Assembly (NCBI GenBank): GCA_948144175.1
Contig: CANXME010000212.1
Location: 1,356,001-1,420,000 of the forward strand
Source: Closterium sp. NIES-65
Lineage: Eukaryota; Streptophyta; Zygnematophyceae; Desmidiales; Closteriaceae
Length of the DNA stretch: 64,000 nucleotides
Direction of reading: 5' to 3'
The translations under genes were made by a program, and so were the position numbers. Under the pieces are notes generated by a model that had not been told where the DNA came from, made no database searches, and saw nothing but the letters and a program-made list of their open reading frames with translations. Positions 1 through 12,081 of this stretch are shown piece by piece. Position 1 is the first letter of the stretch. Each line of letters begins with the position of its first letter.

Positions 1-59
1 GGCAGTAGCAGGCAGCAGCAGGTAGTAGCTCCTCGGGCAAAAGCACCTAGGGCCCCTTT

Positions 60-640
60 TTTTAATTATTGTTTTGATTTAATTTAGGGTATAGCAGGGC
101 GCTGGCGCAGGGCAGGGCGCTGGCATAGGGCAGGGCGCTGGCGCAGGGCGGGGCGCTGGCGTTGCAGCAGTGCATGACGCGAGGGGCAGCAGAGCGCGAC
201 GCGACGGGCCGCCTTAGGGCGCGACGCGCGGGTTGCAGCACAATGCGATGCGTGAGGCAGCAGTGCGCGACTCATATGCTGCCGTAGGGCACGACACGCG
301 GGGCAAAAGCGCGCGACGCGCGGGGTGCCGTAGGGCGCGACGCGCAGGGCAGCAGCACGGGCGTAAGGCAGGGCGCAGGTGCAGGGCAGGGCGCTGGTGC
401 ACGGCAGGGCGCTAGCGCAGGGCAGGGCGCTGGCGCAGGGCAGGGCGCTGGCGTAGGGCAGGGCGGTGGCGCAGGGCAGGGCGCTGGCGAAGGGCAGGGC
501 GCTGGCATAGAGCGGGGCGCTGGCGCAGGGCAGGGCGCTGGCGTAGGGCATGGCGTGCGCGAGGTAGTGCGACGCGGGGCAAGGCAGGGCGTGCGCATGG
601 CAGCGCGATGCAAGGTAGTGGGGTAATGCGGTAACCACAA
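60..640 (-). repeat. GC-rich tandem repeats in the CE1 leader
   Basis: The leader consists largely of short units of the form GGGCGCTGGCGCAGGGCA (plus strand), about 15-18 bp each, mixed with GCGCGACGCG-type units. All frames stay open through such repeats, so the long open frames here are compositional and not evidence of a protein. The same repeat type occurs in the leader of CE8 (51850-52376). Confidence 0.75.
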
Positions 641-675
641 TCGGAAGCTAGGTATGGTGGGCCCGAAAAAAAAAC

Positions 676-704
676 GGTCCTACGGACCTACTGCTCTGAT
701 ACCA
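676..704 (-). promoter_or_regulatory. CE1 primer-binding site and post-PBS hairpin
   Basis: On the minus strand the PBS TGGTATCAGAGC (693-704) is followed four bases later by the hairpin GGTCC-GTA-GGACC (676-688) and then by a run of T. The PBS matches the complement of the 3' end of plant-type initiator tRNA-Met. The hairpin and T-run together look like a compact terminator-like or structural RNA element. Confidence 0.7.
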
Positions 705-837
705 TGTCAAGATAGTAAGCAGGAATGATTGCATTGAATGAAATGTGGGTACAAGTACTAACTCTAGCTTCGGGTTGTACCCCATATGGGCTACCCCACT
801 ATAGCCTACACAGAACTAACAGATATTTAATTTGACA
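705..837 (-). repeat. 5' LTR of CE1
   Basis: A 133-bp LTR with TG...CA ends. Its core GTAGGCTATAGTGGGGTA is shared with the other short-LTR elements of the window. It is identified as the 5' copy because the PBS adjoins its left side. Confidence 0.85.
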
Positions 838-1184
838 TGATGCCCACAGACCTCATCATCACCAAGACTCTGCTCATGATGTCACCCCCCACAGCCAGGA
901 AGCATTCGTTCCACAACGATCCAGGTCGGACCCCAGCACCATGCGACCTCTTCTTCGTGAGAACAAGGTTGTGTTGCTCCACGTCCTAGAACCATAGGGT
1001 AAGCACACACCATCGTAGTCAGCCAATGCACATGTTTAGGGTTCCACTGCATGTACACTCTAATGACCGAGTACCATGCCGATCTCAACAAGCCTTGCTA
1101 GAGGTCGCAAGGCAGCTCGTATAGTTGAGCACATTACACTCACGATGCGCATGGCCGACTCATAGGTCCGGCCCCCTCTCTCTC
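838..1184 (-). pseudogene. fragment of an older minus-strand gene left of CE2
   Basis: This non-LTR sequence sits between CE1 and CE2. On the minus strand a reading frame from 1184 (beginning with residues RGGRTYESAM) continues, across the CTCTC target-site duplication of CE2, the frame that ends at 8398. The frame then stops, and further coding-like sequence follows in another frame (about 890-1090). I do not recognise the protein; it has no retroelement motif. It is best read as decayed host or DNA-transposon coding sequence that CE2 split. Confidence 0.4.
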
Positions 1185-1319
1185 TGTTGGAATAAACGAA
1201 CAGGAATGAATGAATTATGAGTGAAAACAGTACAAATACCTAACCCTAGAATTGTGTACCCCCTATAGGCTAACCCATTGTAGCCTAAAAAAGCACAACA
1301 ACATGTATAATGTTTGACA
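1185..1319 (-). repeat. 3' LTR of CE2
   Basis: This 135-bp copy runs from TGTTGG to TTGACA on the plus strand and pairs with 8263-8397. The adjoining CACCCCCATAGG (plus strand) is the complement of the polypurine tract. Confidence 0.92.
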
Positions 1320-1626
1320 CACCCCCATAGGCGAAGTGGGGGAGAACTAGGGGTCACAAGACCAGTCAAGGCAACGCAAATCAAAACAAGCTCAGGGTGG
1401 ATCTCAAGGATACCACACAAATTCCGAGCACAAGCAAGTGGTCACAAGACCAGTTCACATGCTGGTTTATAATAGAACAAGAGGTACAATGATCACAGCC
1501 TAGCCAGAGTAAACATGCAGGTATATATATATAGAGATCACAGTACAAACAGACTCAAGAAGTAAGCAAGTGAGGTCCAGTAGGCACAAGGCCTAGAAGA
1601 GTAAAAAAGCGCTGATGGTCACAAGG

Positions 1627-4600
1627 CTAAAGCGCCTTGGTGAACACATCAGCAGTGTTGGCCTCAGAGGCCACGTAACGCAGGCAAAGCTGACCACACT
1701 GCTGCAGCTCTCGAGCAAGGAAGTAGCGCAGAGTAATGTGCTTCGTTCTGTGCTCTAGTCTGTGCTCCTGACACAAGGCAATGGCTGCCTTGTTGTCGAC
1801 GTACAGCACTGGAGGAGAACGAGGATGCTCTCCAAGGAAAGTCAGCAAGTAGGTGAGCCACCGTAGCTCCTGGGCCGCCATGGCTGTGGCGTAGATCTTA
1901 GCCTCACATCTGGAGCTGAGAACAGAAGAAGAGCGAGTAGAACGCCAAGAAACTGAACCAGAGCCAAGACTGAAGGAGTAACCCTGAGACGACTGCTGAG
2001 TAGCCTGGTCGTCTGCCCAAGAAGCGTCTGAGTGTCCAGTGAGAACAACTTGGACTCGCCCTCCAAGCACTAGCCCCATGCCCGACGTACTGCAGAAGTA
2101 GCGCAACACCCTCTTAGCTGCATCCATGTGCTCCTTCCGATGACGGCCGTGAGCGACATAGCGTGCAAGAATGCTAAGAGGGTATGCAAGGTCAGGTCGA
2201 GTGCAGGTCATCAGATACATGAGGCAACCCACAAGCTCTGGATACGGGCCACTCGGCTCTACGGACTCATCCGAAGGCAGAGCTGAGAGCGAGTGACTGG
2301 TAGGCAGAGGAGTGGGCTGAGGCGAGGAGTACGTGAAGCTGAAGCACTGAAGGACCTGCTGCACCATGTGTGACTGAGTCAAGGTGATGATGCGGCGTGC
2401 TCTGTCCTAGATGATCCGAAAGCCAAGATAGCTTGTCAGTTTACCCAGGTCTGTGCACGTGTGTCTCTTCTGCAGCTCCAACTTCAGGTGGGTGAGTGGG
2501 ACAGTGTGAACAGTGGCAAAGACCAAGTCGTCAACGTACACGAGGATGTAGAAGGGCGGCAATGAGGTGTCGGTGCGTAGCAACAGCGATGGGTCAGCAG
2601 TAGAAGGCGCGAACCCAAGAGCCGCTAGTGTAGTCCTCAGTGTGTCGTGCCACTCACGTGGCGCCTTGCGTAGACCGTAGACTGGCCGTCGGAGGCTCCA
2701 CTGGGTACCAGGAGGGAACCACCCAGGGAAGCCAGGTGGACGGCGCAGCCAGATCTCCTCGTGCAGGCTGCTCTGTAGGAAAGCAGTGCTGAAGTCAAGA
2801 GAGTGGAGCTCGTAGTCACGCTGAGCGGCGACGTGCAGCAGAACCCGAAGAGTGGTCATCTTTGGGGTCGCGGAGAAGGTCTGGAAGAAGTGAACTCCCT
2901 CTCGCTGACTGAAGCCTCGTGCAACATAACGCGCCTTGAAGACAGGCGGAGAACCCGGCGGCCGCTTCACCCTGAAAATCCACATGCCACTGACGATGTT
3001 CGCCCCAAGTGGGGGAACCTCGTCGACGTAGGTGCTTGTGGACTTCCATGAAGCCATATGTGTATCCATGGCCGACTACCACTAAGAGGAGTAGGGACCG
3101 GCCATCGCCTCTGCGTAAGAGCGTGGGGTCGGGATGTGTGGTGCATCCGGGTCTCCCTCGGGGGCAACAAGCATGAACATGAGATGGGCAAAGCGGCAGC
3201 AAAGCACTCAAACTGCTCCTGCCTGTCCTCAAGTACGTCAGTGCCAAGAGCACACTCACCCCCGACGGACGGAGGACAGACAGACTCAGACTCAGCAACT
3301 AGGCAAGTAGCGTAGTCTAGACGACAGGTGGCAGCAAAGTCGACAAGCTCAGCAACTAAGGCAGACGCAGCAGCGGACTCAAAGGAAGGGTCAGTGACAA
3401 CACTAGCCAGGAGACGTGTGACAGTAGGACTGGCAGCACGAAGGGAGTCTGACCCCGGGTCAGCAAGAGCAAGAAGAGAGGAAGCAGGTGGAGACGGCAG
3501 TGGAACACATTGTGGAGCAGTGGACGGACGAAGTGCCATCCGGTGAGTGCCTCGGACAGCAGGAAGACGCTAACGCAGGACACGACTACCAGTGAGAGCA
3601 GCACGGACAGGTGACGCACAACGAGGCTTAGGCGATACAGGACGAGACTCAGGCTCACGACGCTCAGTAAGACCTCCAGTCGGACCAGTGTAAGGAGAAG
3701 GACCAGGGAGAGAGGAGGCAGATGGTAGCTGCAACAGAGGACACCCTAAGGAGGGAGGAGGACACGGAGGAGGGAGCGGACCAATAACCTGCTGATGGAG
3801 CAGAACTAAGTACAGCCGTGGCCGTGTAGCGACACCAGAACCAGCAGAGACACCCATGCCAGGGTCTGCAGCACCAGCAGCAGCTCTAACACCGGGGTCC
3901 TCAGCACCAGCAGCAGCTCCAGCGCCCGGGTCCGCAGCACCAACAGCAGCTCCAACACCCGGGTCCTCAGCACCAGCAGCAGCTCCAAAAACCGGGTCCT
4001 CAGCACCAGCAGCAGCTCCAACTCCCAGGTCCGCAGCACCAGCAGCAGCTCCAACACTCAGGTCCTCAACACCAGCAGCGGCTCCAACACCTGGGTCCTC
4101 AGCACCAGCAGCAGCTCCAACGCCCCGGTCCGCAGCACCAGCAACAGCTCCAAGGCCTGGATCCTCAGCACAAGCTGCAGCTCCAACACCTGGGTCCTCA
4201 GCACTAGCAGCAGCTCCAACTCCCAAGTCCACATCACTAGGAGCAGCACCCACGGCAGCGGGGTCCGCGACACGACGCGCGCCACTCCGAAGAGTGCAGC
4301 GCCGCTCGTACCACTCACGGATCCGCTCACGGGAGGGGAGCTCCCGACTAGGAGGAGAAGCACTGGCACTAGTCCCAGCAGCACGCGTGGCTCCAGAGGT
4401 ACCTCTCTTGAGGCTGTAGTACTGTAAGTACCACTCACGCAGCTGCTCCAAGGAGAGGGCTCCTCCAGGTGTAGGACTCCCAGGCTCAGCACCTCCAGAT
4501 TGAGAACCCCCAGACTCTAGACTCTGCGGCTCAGCACCCCGAAGCTCAGCACCCCCACGCTCAGCACCCCAAGGCTCTGCACCCTCAGGCTCCGCACCCC

Positions 4601-7600
4601 CAGGCTCCGCACCCCTAGGCTCCGCACCTCCAGGCTCAGCACCCCCAGTCCCGGCACCCCCAGCAGGACGAGAGTCGACAGCTACCTCAACAGGCTCAGC
4701 CAGATCTACCTGAGACATACCTGAGGGAGCGGCACCCTGAGGGGAGAGGGGGTCTACAACAGCACCACCTGGCTCGAGGAAGAGAGGCGGGGGGGGTAGC
4801 GGGGCAGTGCGGTTGGGGAAGAGGCGGTAGTAGGGGACGGACTCGTCAAAAGTGACGTCCTGGGAAGGCAAGACTCGGCGCGAGGTGGCGTGGTAAAACT
4901 GCCAACCAGACGCGTCCGGGACAAAGCCGAGGAAGTCGCAGGGAACAGCACGGGAGGAGAGCTTGTCCGCAGACGTATCGCGGACAAAAGCTCGAGATCC
5001 TCAGACTCGGAAACGCGACGCATCGCCAACCTCCCCCGTCCACAACAGTGTGGGCGAGGTCTTCGGCAAGGAGACACGGGGCCAGAGGTTGAGCTAACGC
5101 GCAGCGTACCGGACCGCAAACGGCCACTGAAAGTGGGGGGCAGCCGCATGGATCAAGGAGGTACGGGCGACCTCCATGACCAGGCCAATGCGGCACTCCG
5201 CAACCCCATTCTGCTGTGGAGAGGCCGGAAGCGTGAACGACTGCTCAAGGCCGTGCTCAGCACAGTAGGCTGCCAAGAGGTCGGAGGAGAACTCACCACC
5301 TCTGTCAGAGTGCAAGCGCAGGACAGGAAATTCCGAGTGGAAACGCTCGCTGAGCTGGAGACGGGCTCTGCGGATCCAAGGGATCAAGACATCAGGGACC
5401 TCACCCTTGGTGCGCAAGGGGAAGACTGAGGTGTAGCGCGAGTAGTCGTCAACAACTATCAGGAAGTACCTCTCCTGACTTTGACCACGGACGCGGGCTG
5501 GGCCCCACACGTCCATGTGGAGCGTCTGCAAGGGAGCAGTCGTCGGGGGAAACGAGAAGGAGTGAGGAGCGGCGCGCTGCCGTCCCTCGACACAGGGGAG
5601 ACAGGTAGGAGGAGGTGAGGGAGGGAGGGGAGGAAGGACCTTGGGAAGGCCAGAGACAAGGTACCGGGAGTGCATGGCACGAAGCCGCTGCACGGACGGG
5701 TGGCCAAGGCGGTGGTGCCAGAGGACAGTTTGGTGCGCCAGAGAGCGACACGAGCAGGGAGCCGACAGCTGACCTGACGCGGACGCAGACGCAGACGCAG
5801 CAACCTGAGGGGACTCAGTGGTAAGTGTGTACAGGTTCGACCCCGGCTGCCGAGTGAAGGTAGCCAAGTGACGGCCCGTACGAGCACACGTACAGTGTGT
5901 CACGCGCTCGTAGGCAGGGGTGAACCGGTGAACACCCCCGTCTTGGAGCGCACATCCTGCCACCAAGTTCGTAGAGAACGAGAGGAGGTGGAGACCTGAC
6001 AGTGTGCCCGACGGGACCGCAGGACAGGGAAGGACAGTGGAAGAGGTTGCAATGACCGGACCCCCAGAGGGGTCAGCAAGGGAGATAGCAACTAGCCGAG
6101 CAAGCAGCTCAAGGGCAGTGCGGTCACGAAAGAAGCAGCGAGAAGCACCTGAGTCTAGTGTGAAGGTGTGCAATGCTGCAGTCGACTCAGTACCAAGGGG
6201 GGCAGACGCACAAGCACCTAGAGCAGCTGCCTCACCAGCACCTGGGATAGCCGACACGCGAGTACCTGGAGCGGCAGACGCACTAGTCCTAATGCCCGGG
6301 TCGGGCGGCACACACAGGTACTCAACACCCTCTCCACTAGTAGACATCACATACATAGCAGATAGAATAGCATCAAAGTCTAGAGCATAGATATCAATCC
6401 CCTTCTTCAGGAGATCACACCAGCGGGGCAGCTTAGTGGCCTGAGGAAACTGAACACGCCAAGCGACGTCGAGACGAGGAAAGCAGCGCTGTGTGGCGTG
6501 CGGTCGTCCACACTGCTGACCAGTGCGGTCACCAGTGCGAATGACGTACGTGCAGCTAAAGCCACCCCCCCCCCCCCCCCCCGTGCAGAGAGTACCACTC
6601 ACGGACCTCCTGGGGCGAAGGAGTGTGCTGCTGGCCCTGGCCACCGCTAGCGCCTCCACGACCACCACCGCCGCCGCCACCTCCTCGACTACCCCAACCC
6701 CTGCCGCTGCCTCTTCCACCGCCACCCCAACCACCGCCTCCGCCCCTGCCACCTCCCCCGCCGCTGCCGCCACCACCCCCACCGCTGCCACTAGCCCCTC
6801 CAGTCGCGCCACCACCCCCACCGCCTCCACCCCCCCCACCACCGCCTCCCCCGCCGTCACCGCCACCACCCTTGCCCCCTTTGCCCTTGCCGCTGCGGCG
6901 CTCGCTCAAAGCAGACGCAGTACCGACCTTCTCAGCACCAAGGAGGTCGACTGCAGCAGCAGAGGCGACAGAGGGAAGAAGGGGGGAAGGAGAACACCCC
7001 TCGAAGAACGGGGTACGGGGGTCGCCACGAGAGGCACCTACAGCGACTATGCTAGTCTCAGCTGCAAGCATTTCCTTCTCGAGGAGGGCAATGATGAGCT
7101 CAGTGGGGCAGCGAGCTAGGAAGTGGTCCCTGACAGCACGCAGTGTGTCAGGGAGGCGGGTGACTAGGTGGTAGAGAGTGAGCTAGAGTGGGGGGGGGGT
7201 GCGTGGCAAGGAACTCAGCGGGCATGGCGGCACGGAAGCGGGCCTCACTAGTACGGAGGTGCGTGATGAGGTCAGCAACTGTGTGGAACGAGGCCAGGTC
7301 GGGAAAAAGGTAGGGGAGGGAGAGACGGCCTAGCGCGGCAGAGGCAGGTAAGGAGTAGCGAGCAACGACAGCTGTGTACAGTGCCTATGCAGTCTTGTGC
7401 TGGCCAAAGTGCTCGCGTTCGTCTATCGGCAGGGAGTTGCGAATAGTGAAGCGAGCGTGGGCATCACGAGTCTTCCACTGTGAGCGAGCAGTGCTGTCAG
7501 CAGTAGCAGCAGGGACAGTGACATGGCCTTGGGCGTGGTCGTACAGTGAGATGTCGTCCTTGGCTGTGAGCTGTAGATAGAGGTGCAGGTCATCTAGCCA

Positions 7601-7660
7601 GGTGTCAAACTTCACTGGGCGGCCCTCAGCATCGAAAACTAGAACCTGTGGGCTAGCCAT
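1627..7660 (-). pseudogene. decayed gag-pol coding region of CE2
   Basis: The gag begins with a Met-Ala-Ser-Pro start at 7660 and has the UBN2-like copia capsid region (FDAEGR near its start). Next come a long glycine run, a finger with Cys-x13-Cys-x3-His-x4-Cys, an aspartic protease with DSGA, the His-x3-His pre-integrase motif in WHHRLGHPS, and an integrase core with VVDDYSRYT and the SDRGGEF segment. RT has the YVDDLVFA active site, and RNase H ends in ANTADVFTKAL. The order is the standard Ty1/copia order. Several interruptions make it non-functional. Confidence 0.85.
3856..4240 (-). repeat. 33-bp tandem repeats in the post-integrase linker of CE2
   Basis: About eleven to twelve imperfect 33-bp units encode GVGAAAGAEDP-like residues in the linker between integrase and RT. 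The sister elements have Gly/Ala/Glu-rich repeats at the same place but with different units (GAEPGG in CE10). The length-variable linker is therefore a common feature that each copy expanded separately. Confidence 0.75.
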
Positions 7661-8248
7661 AGGAGCAGTAGAAGTAGCAGTAGTAGGAGGAGGAGGAAGC
7701 AGGTAGGGCGGCCCGGTTCAGGTAGGGCGGCGCGGCTCGGGTGGGGTGGCGCGGTTCAGGTCGGGTCGCGCGGCTCGGCTTGGGTCGCGCGGCTCGGTTC
7801 GGTCCCGGGTTGTGGCGGTCACTGGCCGCTTGGGGCCTCTAGGGAGGTAAGCGTAGGGCCGACGGGGCCGTTCGAGGCCTCTAGGGAGGAGCGCGAGGCT
7901 GTAAAGGGGCGAGCGTGGGGCCGGGGGGGCTGTAAGGGGCCTCTAGGGAGGTGAGCGTGGGGCCGACGGGGCCGTTCGGGGCCTCTAGGGAGGTGAGCGC
8001 GGGGCCGATGGGGCCTCTAGGGAGGTAAGGGAGGGGCCGACGGGGCCGTTAGGGGCGATCGCGGGGCTGGAAGGGGCTACTAGGGGCGAGCGCGTGGGCC
8101 GTTCGGGGCCTCTAGGGCCGAGCGCGGGGCCTTAAGGGGCGGGCCGACGGGGCCTTAGAGGGCCGTGAAACCGAGGCGCCCTAGGGTGCCGGTAGGTAAG
8201 TAGGTAGGTAGGTAGTGGTGGGCCCTAAAAAATCGGTCCTGGGAAGGA
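7661..8248 (-). repeat. GC-rich repetitive leader of CE2
   Basis: This stretch between PBS and gag start holds irregular repeats built on GGGCCTCTAGGGAGG and GGGGCCGACGGGGCCG. It has no coding motif. It occupies the same position as the GC-rich leaders of CE1, CE4, CE6, CE8 and CE10. Confidence 0.7.
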
Positions 8249-8262
8249 GCTGCTCTATACCA
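8237..8262 (-). promoter_or_regulatory. CE2 primer-binding site and post-PBS hairpin
   Basis: The minus strand reads TGGTATAGAGCAG directly after the LTR (one base shorter than the TGGTATCAGAGC of its relatives), then a weak hairpin TCCT-TCCC-AGGA (8237-8248). GGGCCCACC and a T-run follow just downstream. Confidence 0.6.
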
Positions 8263-8397
8263 TGTTGGAATAAACAATCAGGAATGAATGAACTAAGAGT
8301 GAAAACAGTACAAATACCTAACCCTAGAATTGTGTACCCCCTATAGGCTAACCCATTGCAGCCTAAACAAGCACAACAACATATATAATGTTTGACA
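8263..8397 (-). repeat. 5' LTR of CE2
   Basis: A 135-bp copy next to the PBS. It differs from its partner 1185-1319 at 7 positions, about 5%. Confidence 0.92.
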
Positions 8398-8738
8398 CTC
8401 TCTGCGCGCAGCGCCCTGATGACTGCCATCCGCCCATATCTCACAGAATTGTCGCGGTCCACGTCCCTCCAGTTTGAGTTGCAATCATGCCTCTTGACGG
8501 ACCTCTTGTGCAGCGCCTCAAACGTGTTTGTCGAGCCCCAGGCGACAATGGCTTTGAGGAGGTGAGCAAGCAAGTGAACCTTCACTATCAGCCAGTGTGA
8601 AATCTGGTTCCAAAAGGTGGCAATGAGTGTGGACACAAGCCTGAGGGATCAGCCGGAAACAACCCGAGCTGGGTTGGTCATGACAGATGTACCCACAAAC
8701 GGCCGATTGGGTGGAGGTTTCAACATATGGGTAAGGTC
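8398..8738 (-). pseudogene. fragment of an older minus-strand gene between CE2 and CE3
   Basis: On the minus strand an open segment (about 8636 to 8398) includes residues such as STNTFEALHKRSVKRH and NSVRYGRMAVIRALRAE. A preceding segment includes THMLKPPPNRPFVGT. Taking away CE3 and one copy of its duplication puts this segment in frame with 12213-12482. Taking away CE2 does the same with 838-1184. At least one stop lies inside the combined frame, so it is decayed. Function is not recognised. Confidence 0.45.
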
Positions 8739-8869
8739 TGTGAAGATGTTATGATGCTTATATTGTGTAGGCTGTAGTGGGGTAGCCCATAAAGGGTACA
8801 ACCCAATAAAGGTTAGTAATTGTACCCACTTTGACCTTAGTTCATTCATTCTCGTTTAGTTTCTTGACA
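8739..8869 (+). repeat. 5' LTR of CE3
   Basis: A 131-bp LTR with TG...CA ends and the family core GTAGGCTGTAGTGGGGTA. The PBS follows immediately. Confidence 0.9.
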
Positions 8870-8905
8870 TGGTATCAGAGCATGTCCTCTTCCAGGACCG
8901 TTTTT
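8870..8905 (+). promoter_or_regulatory. CE3 primer-binding site, hairpin and T-run
   Basis: The PBS TGGTATCAGAGC (8870-8881) is followed by the perfect hairpin GTCCT-CTTCC-AGGAC (8884-8898), then CCG and a run of seven T, then GGGCCCACC. The hairpin bases differ from those of CE1 and CE8 but pair just as well. Confidence 0.7.
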
Positions 8906-9119
8906 TTAGGGCCCACCGCATGGTTCCCTGCCCGTTGTGCTGCCTCACTAGTCGCGCTGCCCTGCCCTGCCCGTCACGCCGCCCTGCTGGCCGCGCGCAG
9001 CCCTGCCCTGCCCGGGTCCCCCTCCGGTAGACCCCCTCTCCTCTTAGGGTCCTGCTCCCTCAAGTGTGTCTCAGGTAGACTCACTCCCCTTGGTTATGCC
9101 TATCGAGATCACTTTAGAC

Positions 9120-11863
9120 TCTGGTGCTGCTGGGGGTGGTGCTACTAGGGGTGCTGGGTCTTGGGGTGCTGAGCCTGCGGGTGCGGAGCCAGGGGGTGCT
9201 GAGCCTGAGAGTGCGGAGCCTGGGGGTGCAAAGCCTGAGGGTGCGGAGCCTGGGAGTGCTGATTTTGAGGGTGCAGAGCCTGGGGGTTCTGAGACTGAGG
9301 GTGCGGAGCCTGGGGGTGCTGAGCGGGAGGGTACTGAGTATGGGGGTGCTGAGCCTAGAGGTACTATTTATGCTGGAGGTCCTATGGGTGCCCCGCCATG
9401 GCGGTCTCACCGGCAGGAGCCTCTCTCACCACAGCAGCTGCGTGAGTGGTTTTCTTGGCGCATCTACCTTTGGAGTGGCGCTGCTGGAGCTGCGGGCCCT
9501 GTTGCTAGAGGCACTGCCGTAGGAGGCACTGGAGCTGGAGGCGCTGGAGCTGCTAGTCTTGGAGGTGCTGGAGGTACTGCTGGTGCTGGAGGCGCTGGAG
9601 CTGGAGGTACCAGAGGTGCTGGAGCTGCTGGTCCTGAAGATGCCCGTACTGGAGGTACTGGAGCTGCCGGAGCTGGTGGTGCTGCTGGTCTTAGAGGTGC
9701 TGGAGGTGCTGGCACTGCTGGTCCCGGAGGTGCTTGTACTAGAGGTACAAGAGCTGTTGGAGCTGGTGGTGCTGCGGGTGTTGGAGCTGGAGGCACTAGA
9801 GCTGGAGACCCTGGAGCTGGAGGCGCTAGAGCTGGAGGCGCTGGAGCTAGAGGCACTGGAGCTGGAGACCTTGGAGTTGGAGGCGCTGGAGTTGGAGGAG
9901 CTGGAGCCGAAGGCACTAGAGCTGGAGGCGTTGGAACTGGAGACACTAGAGCTGGAGGTGCTGGCCCTGGGGGTGCTGGAGCTGGCGGTACTGGTGCTGA
10001 AGGCACTGTGTAGTGGCGACCGTTTTTCGTTCCACACGTCTTCTAGCCACTATTGTCACTCACCCTTCTTTTGAGTCCACTGTTGTGTCTGCCCTAGTTG
10101 CTGAGCTTGTTGATTTTGCCGCTGCGTGTCGTCTAGACTACGCCGCTAATCTTATTGCTGAGTCTGAGTCTGACTGTCCTCCGTCCGTCGGGGGTGAGTG
10201 TGCTATTGGCACGGACGTCCTTGACAACAAGGAGGAGGACTTGCAGCTGCTGTACCTCATCTCTTAGCCATGCTGCTTCTACCTGAGGGAGACCCAGATG
10301 CACCAGACATCCCAACTCCGCGTTCTTATGCTGAGGCGATCGCGAGTCCCTACTCCTCTCAGTGGCAGACAGCCATGGACGCAGAGATGGCATCCTGGAA
10401 GTCCACAGGCACTTACGTCGATTAGGTTCCCCCTCCTGGTGAGAAAATCATCAATGGCATGTGGATTTTTAGGGTGAAGCGGCCGCCGGGTTCTCCGCCT
10501 GTCTTTAAGACTCGTTATGTTGTAGAAGGCTTTAGTAAGCAACAGGAAGTTGACTTCTTCCAGACCTTCTACCCTACCCCGAAGATGACCTGTTCGGGTG
10601 CTGCTGCACATCGCTGCTCAACGTGACTACAAGCTTCACTCTCTTGACTTCAACACAACTTTCTTACAGGGCACCTTGCACGAGGAGATCTGGCTGCGCC
10701 ACCCACCTGGCTTCACTAGATCGTTTTCTGCAGGTACCCAGTGGAGCCTCCGGCGGCCAGTCTACGGTCTCCGCCAGATGCCTCGCGAGTGGCATGACAC
10801 ACTGAGGACGACGCTTGCGGCTCTTGGGTTTGCACCTTCGACTGCTGACCTGTCGCTGTTTCTGCACACCAACACTTTGCTACCGCCGCTCTACATCCGC
10901 GTGTACGTCAACAACTTGGTTTTTGCTACTGCTGACACTAAGGCACTAGTCCTTGTGAAGTCGGAGCTGCAAAAGAGACACACGTGCACTGGCCTGAATG
11001 AGCTACGTAGCATCTTGGCTTGCATATCATCCGGGATAGATCACAGCGCACCATCACCCGGACTTAGTCACACATGGTGCACCAGGTTCTTCAGCGCTTC
11101 GGCTTCCGGTACTCCTCGCCACAGTCCACTCCTCTGCCTACCGGTCACTCGCTCTCAGCTTTGCATTCAGATGAGTCTTTAGAGCCAAATGGCCTGTATC
11201 CAGAGCTTGTGGGCTGCCTCATGTACCTGATGACCCGACCTGACCTTGCCTACCCTCTCAGCGTCCACGTTGCGCCCAGGAGACACGGACCAGAGCAGTG
11301 TGAGGCCGCTAAGCGGGTGTTGCACGCACTACTTGTGCAGTATGTCGGGCATGGGGCTCGTGTTTGGAGGATGGGGTCCAGTTGTCCTCACTGGACACGT
11401 AGACGTGTCTTGGGTTGACGACTTGGCTACGCAGCGCTCGTTACAGGGTTACACTTTCAGCCTTGGCTCCGGCTCTATTTCATGGCGGTCTACCCTCTCG
11501 TCTTCTGTTCTCAGTTCCAGTTGTGAGGCTGAGATCTACGTAGGGGCCGTGGATGCACAGGTGTTACGCTGGCTCACCTACATGCTGACCAACTTGGGAG
11601 AGCTGCCCCGTTCTCCTCCCGTTCTATACGTAGACAACAACACCATGATTGCCTCGTGTCAGGAGCACGGACTGGATCACATGACGAAACACATTGCTCT
11701 GCGTTACTTCCTTGCTCGAGAATTGCAGCAGCGTGGTCAGCTTCGTCTTGCTCACGTGGCCACTCGGGCCAACACTGCTGATATATTCACCAAGGCACTT
11801 CAACTCGGTGATCATCAGCGTTTCTGTACTGTTTTAGGCCTTGTGCTTAATTTGCCTTGCTGA
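9120..11863 (+). pseudogene. partial pol remnant of CE3 (linker, RT, RNase H)
   Basis: The left part (9120-10016) is low-complexity Gly/Ala/Glu coding with GAEPGG and GGAGAGG-type repeats. The RT part has the WIFRVKRPPGSP and HSLDFNTTFLQ-like segments of copia RT. The RNase H part has LYVDN and ANTADIFTKAL. There are several breaks and no capsid, protease or integrase, so it could not have moved by itself. Confidence 0.85.
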
Positions 11864-12081
11864 CTTCGTGACTAGACTTATACCTGCATGCCTACACTTG
11901 CTATGTTCTGATCATTGCATTGTTTGTTCTCCTTAATGTAACTCAGCATGTGAACTGACCTTGTTTCTATTTGCTTGTGCTCAGAATGTGTGGTGCCTTT
12001 GTGATCCACCGTGAGTTTGCTTTGCTTTTTCTTGACTGGTCTTGTGACCTCCTGTTCTCCCCCACTTTGCCTATGGGGGTG

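Larger units (their letters stand above)
1..837 (-). mobile_element. CE1: Ty1/copia LTR element, 5' end only, cut by window edge
   Basis: Seen: a 133-bp LTR (705-837) is followed, reading leftwards on the minus strand, by a primer-binding site TGGTATCAGAGC (693-704), a small hairpin and a GC-rich leader of tandem repeats (about 60-640). This is the 5' end of a minus-strand element whose body lies outside the window. The LTR has TG...CA ends with the inverted tips TGTCAA and TTGACA. No coding domain is visible here. Its LTR is closest by eye to that of CE8. The second LTR is not visible, so age and target-site duplication cannot be judged. Confidence 0.85.
1185..8397 (-). mobile_element. CE2: near full-length Ty1/copia element, broken
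   Basis: A minus-strand element with 135-bp LTRs (8263-8397 and 1185-1319) that differ at 7 sites, and a perfect 5-bp target-site duplication CTCTC (1180-1184 and 8398-8402). Reading 8397 to 1185, the parts are: LTR, PBS (8249-8262), GC-rich leader, gag (about 7070-7660), glycine-rich stretch, Cys/His finger (about 6480-6560), protease (about 5900-6190), GAG-pre-integrase (about 5590-5760), integrase core (about 5100-5560), Pro/Gly/Ala-rich linker with 33-bp repeats, RT (about 2420-3070), RNase H (1627-2080), 3' UTR and polypurine tract next to the left LTR. The coding region has at least half a dozen breaks, so it is a fossil of middling age (about 5% LTR divergence). Confidence 0.93.

Noticed and set aside
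84-640. Long open frames rich in Ala, Pro, Cys and Arg
   Set aside because: They are produced by GC-rich tandem repeats in the CE1 leader; several frames and both strands are open at once.
6523-7174. Plus-strand Pro/Thr-rich frames
   Set aside because: They are antisense to the glycine-rich part of CE2 gag and have no independent motif.
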